Shown: positions 20,118 to 22,856 of the stretch, piece after piece
Numbering within the stretch: the first letter of the stretch is position 1
How the letters are laid out: the number at the start of each line of letters is the position of its first letter
Source of the DNA: a virus
Virus record (IMG/VR): IMGVR_UViG_3300032238_000386
Coordinates: 1 to 22,856 of that record
Strand: one strand, 5' to 3'
DNA: 22,856 nucleotides
Made by a program: the position numbers and the translations under genes
The notes under the pieces: generated by a model
The model's database searches: none
What the model was told of the DNA's origin: nothing
Seen by the model: only the letters and a program-made list of their open reading frames with translations

Positions 20118-21809
20118 ATGGCTTATTTTAATCATGCGTTTAGAAAAACGTTTTTGGCAACGGGAGCCACAATTGGTCCTGTTACAATTAATTTAGCAGG
20201 TGGTACAACTACCACAGCTAGTGCTACTGGTGGTTTTTTAGTAACTGCTGGTCGTCCAACTTATTCACTTAATCAAATTTCTACAGCAGGAATTACTGCA
20301 AATGGAGAATATGCAAGTGGTTATGTTGGTTGGTTTGATCCTAAAACTAATTTATCTGTTGTACCTACTACATCAACTGAGTGTTGTCCTCTTTATTTAG
20401 CAGGTTCAACAATCTATTGTAAAGATAAAATTAGTCCTTTCTTAGGTGGATACCAAGAAACTAATAAATCTAAAATTGTTAATCCTAAATATGTAACAAG
20501 ATTTTATGATGTTGATCCATGTCTTCCATCAAATAATGTTGTACACGTTGGTTCTACATACTGGACTAAAGGTGGTGGTGTATTAACTGTTCAAGCTGCT
20601 ATTGGTGGTGTTAATACAGGGTATGCGGCTTCTGCTACTGATGTTATTGCATCTCCTGTAACAACAACTGGTACTGGTTCTGGAATGGTTATTTCTTATG
20701 ATACAACTGCTGGTTCTAAAGTTGCTAATAGTTCAATTGTTATTCTTTCTCCTGGAAAAGGTTATGCTGTTGGTGATACAGTAACCATCCCTTATGCTGG
20801 TGGTGCTCCTGGAAATGCTATTGTTACTATTGCATCTGTAACTGCAGCTAATGTAGATCCATTAACAGGATCAGGTGGTACAGCTTGTTGTAAAGAGTTC
20901 TTATGTGGTGAGACTTACAATCTACGTTTAGATGTTAAAGGTTCTCCTGCTCTAAGATTCTTAAATCACAATGCATACTATATTGCTACTGCTTACACAG
21001 GATGTTGTCCAGCAGGAGCTATAGCTCCAACTCCTGTTAACTCAACAAATGTTATGATCCTTTGGGCTAATGATTTATTAAACTCTCCAATTGTATCTCC
21101 ATTTATTCAGATTGCTATTCAAGATGAATCTGGTGTTATCTGGTATGCTCCAGGAACTAGTGCTGCTTTCTTAGCTGCTGAAGGTGCAAATACTTGGAAT
21201 AACTATAATACAGCTACAGCACACACAACTGGTGCATGCGCTGGTTTAATTATCAATGGTGCTTATGTTGATACAAGATTTGGAGATTGTACTTTCCAAA
21301 TTTCTGACTTCTATGAGAAACAACCAGTTAACTTATATCCAAGTGAAGTAGATTTAAATGGTGATCCATGTGAATTCTCTGGAGTTTGTGTAGTTAATGA
21401 GTGTTTAGGTTCTCAAGCAATGGGTCTTGGAGAATCAGTTCTTAGAGATCTTATTCTTTCTGAGTCTTACAGACAAAACTTCTTCTCTTCTGACTTCAGA
21501 ATTCGTGAGATTACTCAAGGTAACCAAATTGTAAATGCTATTAACAGACAACAATTATACTATAGAGCTTTCTTACAACATAGTGTTCCTAGATTTAATA
21601 ACCCTTCTGGTACATTTGACAATGATCAATATCTATTAGAAGTTATCTTTACTTCAACTGCTTCAGGAACAGCATTTGTTAATGCTACAAAAGACTGGTT
21701 AGATAACTGTGGAGTTTGTCAAATTGAAGTTGGTGCAAATGGATTTAATTGTGTATCTACATGTTCAGCAATTAACTTCCCTGCGCTTCCAGCTCAGTGT
21801 GGACTCTAA
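20118..21809 (+). CDS. Large Cys-rich major virion protein candidate
   Basis: The 563-residue, Gly/Thr/Ala/Ser-rich, beta-dominated product has repeated CC pairs (TECCPL 88-92, ACCKEF 256-261, GCCPAG near 295) and many other Cys, up to the C-terminal QCGL. Residues about 165-250 look like an inserted domain with TGTGSGMVISYD and SPGKGYAVGDTVTI, the G-x-GY-x2-GD turn common in phage fibre modules. The C-terminal third (GESVLRDLILSESYRQNFFS, NAINRQQLYYRAFLQHSVPR) is more helical and may form the conserved core. A dedicated terminator and AT-rich leader suggest high, separate expression. Possible roles are head decoration or fibre, or major tail protein; I cannot decide between them. Confidence 0.7.
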   Translation: MAYFNHAFRKTFLATGATIGPVTINLAGGTTTTASATGGFLVTAGRPTYSLNQISTAGITANGEYASGYVGWFDPKTNLSVVPTTSTECCPLYLAGSTIYCKDKISPFLGGYQETNKSKIVNPKYVTRFYDVDPCLPSNNVVHVGSTYWTKGGGVLTVQAAIGGVNTGYAASATDVIASPVTTTGTGSGMVISYDTTAGSKVANSSIVILSPGKGYAVGDTVTIPYAGGAPGNAIVTIASVTAANVDPLTGSGGTACCKEFLCGETYNLRLDVKGSPALRFLNHNAYYIATAYTGCCPAGAIAPTPVNSTNVMILWANDLLNSPIVSPFIQIAIQDESGVIWYAPGTSAAFLAAEGANTWNNYNTATAHTTGACAGLIINGAYVDTRFGDCTFQISDFYEKQPVNLYPSEVDLNGDPCEFSGVCVVNECLGSQAMGLGESVLRDLILSESYRQNFFSSDFRIREITQGNQIVNAINRQQLYYRAFLQHSVPRFNNPSGTFDNDQYLLEVIFTSTASGTAFVNATKDWLDNCGVCQIEVGANGFNCVSTCSAINFPALPAQCGL

Positions 21810-21831
21810 GAATTAAGGTTAATAAATAAAT

Positions 21832-21869
21832 AAAAGGGGAGAGCGAGTTTATACTCCTCTCCTTTTTTT
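21832..21869 (+). terminator. Terminator after the 563-aa virion gene
   Basis: GGAGAG (21838-21843) pairs with CTCTCC (21857-21862), with an inner GAG/CTC helix after one bulged C. Flanking G-T and A-T pairs extend the stem outward, and seven T follow (21863-21869). The hairpin lies about 25 nt after the stop codon, much like the terminator after the capsid gene. Confidence 0.85.
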
Positions 21870-21884
21870 ATAAAAGAAAGTTAT

Positions 21885-22454
21885 ATGGCAAATCATGTAT
21901 TAAGTTTGGAAGTGCCTCAAGTAATGAATGAATGTATTCTAAAGATACTTGACACAAGTGTATATCAGACAGCAGATCCTGCTATTCCAATAGTATGCCC
22001 TACCTTAAATGTTACTGTACCTGGATTTGGTTATTCTAACCAGATTGAAGGAACTGCTATGACAAATTTTGTTAATACAGGTCACATAACTTTAACTGCA
22101 TGTGATTTACAATTACAAACAGTAAATTGCGGAACTAAGTATTTTAATTTACCTGATGGTATATATATTATAAAATACAGTGTATCTCCAAATGATACTG
22201 TATATGTAGAATATAATCATATGAGAATGACTCATGCGTTAAATAAGTATTACAAGATTCTTTGTGATATAGATGTTGCTGCATGTGATCCCCCATTTAA
22301 AATTGAACAAAAATTAGAAGAACTTAGATTAATTTTTATGTATCTTCAAGCTGCAAAGTCTAAGGTAGAGTTTTGTCATGAGCCACAGAAAGGAATGAGC
22401 TTATACAACTATGCTCTTAAACTTTTGAATAAAATGGAATGTAGAAATTGTTAA
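21885..22454 (+). CDS. Conserved virion-type protein, 189 aa
   Basis: The N-terminal two-thirds is beta-rich (VPQVMNECILKILDTSVYQT, then the strand pattern LPDGIYIIKYSVSPNDTVYV near 88-107), followed by helices (NHMRMTHALNKYYKILCDI; KIEQKLEELRLIFMYLQAAK) and a Cys-containing tail (KMECRNC). I recall proteins with this IY-I-KYSVSPND segment in Bacteroidota phages, but know no function. Position after a major virion gene suggests tail, neck or capsid-surface assembly. It starts 15 nt after the T-run of a terminator, so it depends on read-through or on a promoter I cannot see. Confidence 0.65.
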   Translation: MANHVLSLEVPQVMNECILKILDTSVYQTADPAIPIVCPTLNVTVPGFGYSNQIEGTAMTNFVNTGHITLTACDLQLQTVNCGTKYFNLPDGIYIIKYSVSPNDTVYVEYNHMRMTHALNKYYKILCDIDVAACDPPFKIEQKLEELRLIFMYLQAAKSKVEFCHEPQKGMSLYNYALKLLNKMECRNC

Positions 22455-22473
22455 ACCAATAAAACCAATAATT

Positions 22474-22632
22474 ATGTCAACGTGCCTAAATTGTAAAGCT
22501 AGAATAACTTGTGGATGTCAAAAGAGAACAGCCTCAAATGGTCAACAAGTATGTTCAAGCTGTTTAGCTAGTTATGAAGCAAAATTAAAAGCTAACCCAC
22601 CAAAAGATAATTTACAGAAATTCACTAAATAA
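22474..22632 (+). CDS. Zinc-knuckle mini-protein, 52 aa
   Basis: A 53-codon frame preceded by a repeated A-rich leader (AAACCAAT twice) encodes C4xxC7, C13xC15 and C27xxC30, a compact zinc-ribbon-like layout (MSTCLNCKARITCGCQKR at the start). The C-terminal half is basic and helical (LASYEAKLKA). Its stop shares a base with the next ATG (TAATG). The regular Cys pattern and tight tiling make it a real gene. Its role is unknown; small zinc proteins can bind nucleic acid or stabilise virion parts. Confidence 0.7.
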   Translation: MSTCLNCKARITCGCQKRTASNGQQVCSSCLASYEAKLKANPPKDNLQKFTK

Positions 22633-22856
22633 TGTCAGCACCAGTATATTTTAAATTTGAATCTTGTTGTACAGGAGAAGTATTATACTTTCAAGGACCT
22701 ACAAATCCTAGTGATCCTTTTTGGACAAGTATATTTCCTGTATTACCACAAGTTTTAGTTTATGATGTACTTGGAGTTTATGGAGATAATTTTGGATTAA
22801 CTTCTGGCTCTTGTTATTTAGTTAGTATAGAAACTGGAAATGGTTCTGCATATCCA
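22632..22856 (+). CDS. N-terminal part of a hypothetical virion protein (3' truncated)
   Basis: A frame starts at ATG 22632, overlapping the zinc-protein stop by 1 nt, and stays open to the window edge (75 codons). The product is Cys-containing, aromatic and beta-rich (YFKFESCCTGEVLYFQG, then FGLTSGSCYLVSIETGNG), similar in style to fibre or receptor-binding proteins. Too little is present for a family call. Confidence 0.55.
   Translation, partial: MSAPVYFKFESCCTGEVLYFQGPTNPSDPFWTSIFPVLPQVLVYDVLGVYGDNFGLTSGSCYLVSIETGNGSAYP

Noticed and set aside
1-22856. tRNA genes, integrase, transposase or insertion-sequence ends
   Set aside because: Nothing resembling a cloverleaf, recombinase motif or terminal inverted repeat was seen by eye; every gap is short and accounted for.

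Overview
This window is a stretch of a tailed double-stranded DNA phage genome. It holds the DNA-packaging, head-building, lysis and accessory virion genes, all on the + strand and tightly tiled, with TAATG and ATGA overlaps and very short gaps. It is strongly AT-rich. The likely host is a member of the Bacteroidota (flavobacterial type). Starts lack Shine-Dalgarno motifs and are preceded by A-rich leaders, and the one convincing promoter (2771-2803) has the TTG-N22-TAnnTTTG form of that phylum. The set and order of genes (HU/IHF-like protein, RecB/Cas4-type nuclease, TerL, a very large portal, a scaffold-like protein, a 539-residue major capsid protein) best fits a crAss-like phage (Crassvirales) or a close relative. 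This assignment comes from recognising sequences by eye, not from a search.

Layout. 1-624: end of one virion or appendage protein and a second beta-rich protein. 624-2253: lysis cassette with a one-protein (u-type) spanin, a holin-like membrane protein and a zinc amidase endolysin, overlapping by 1-4 nt. 2255-2709: two small genes closed by a good terminator (2732-2762). 2763-2829: promoter with a 14-bp tandem repeat. 2830-10416: packaging operon with a small coiled-coil protein, a possible winged-helix protein, an HU/IHF-like protein, a Cys-rich zinc protein, a PD-(D/E)XK nuclease, a conserved protein in the small-terminase position, TerL and portal. 10507-13399: scaffold candidate and major capsid protein, ending in a strong terminator (13414-13441). 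13475-18889: a conserved structural-type protein, then about a dozen small, mostly lysine-rich proteins. 18893-20055: connector-like protein and a Dps-like protein. 20118-21809: a large Cys-rich major-virion-protein candidate with its own terminator. 21885-22856: another virion-type protein, a zinc-knuckle mini-protein and the start of a further gene.

How they work together. TerL and portal pump DNA into a shell of major capsid protein built on the scaffold candidate. The connector-like and later proteins would complete the neck, tail or surface, and the amidase, holin and spanin release progeny through the Gram-negative envelope. The most unusual part is the basic-protein cassette. Three of its proteins resemble small basic families that I recall from giant viruses and marine phages, and several others share a recurrent lysine-flanked Gly-Gly motif. 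The cassette is followed two genes later by a protein carrying all four Dps ferroxidase residues at exact Dps spacing. My inference is that these form a virion-packaged DNA-condensing and protecting set. No tRNA, CRISPR array, integrase, insertion sequence or replication gene was seen.
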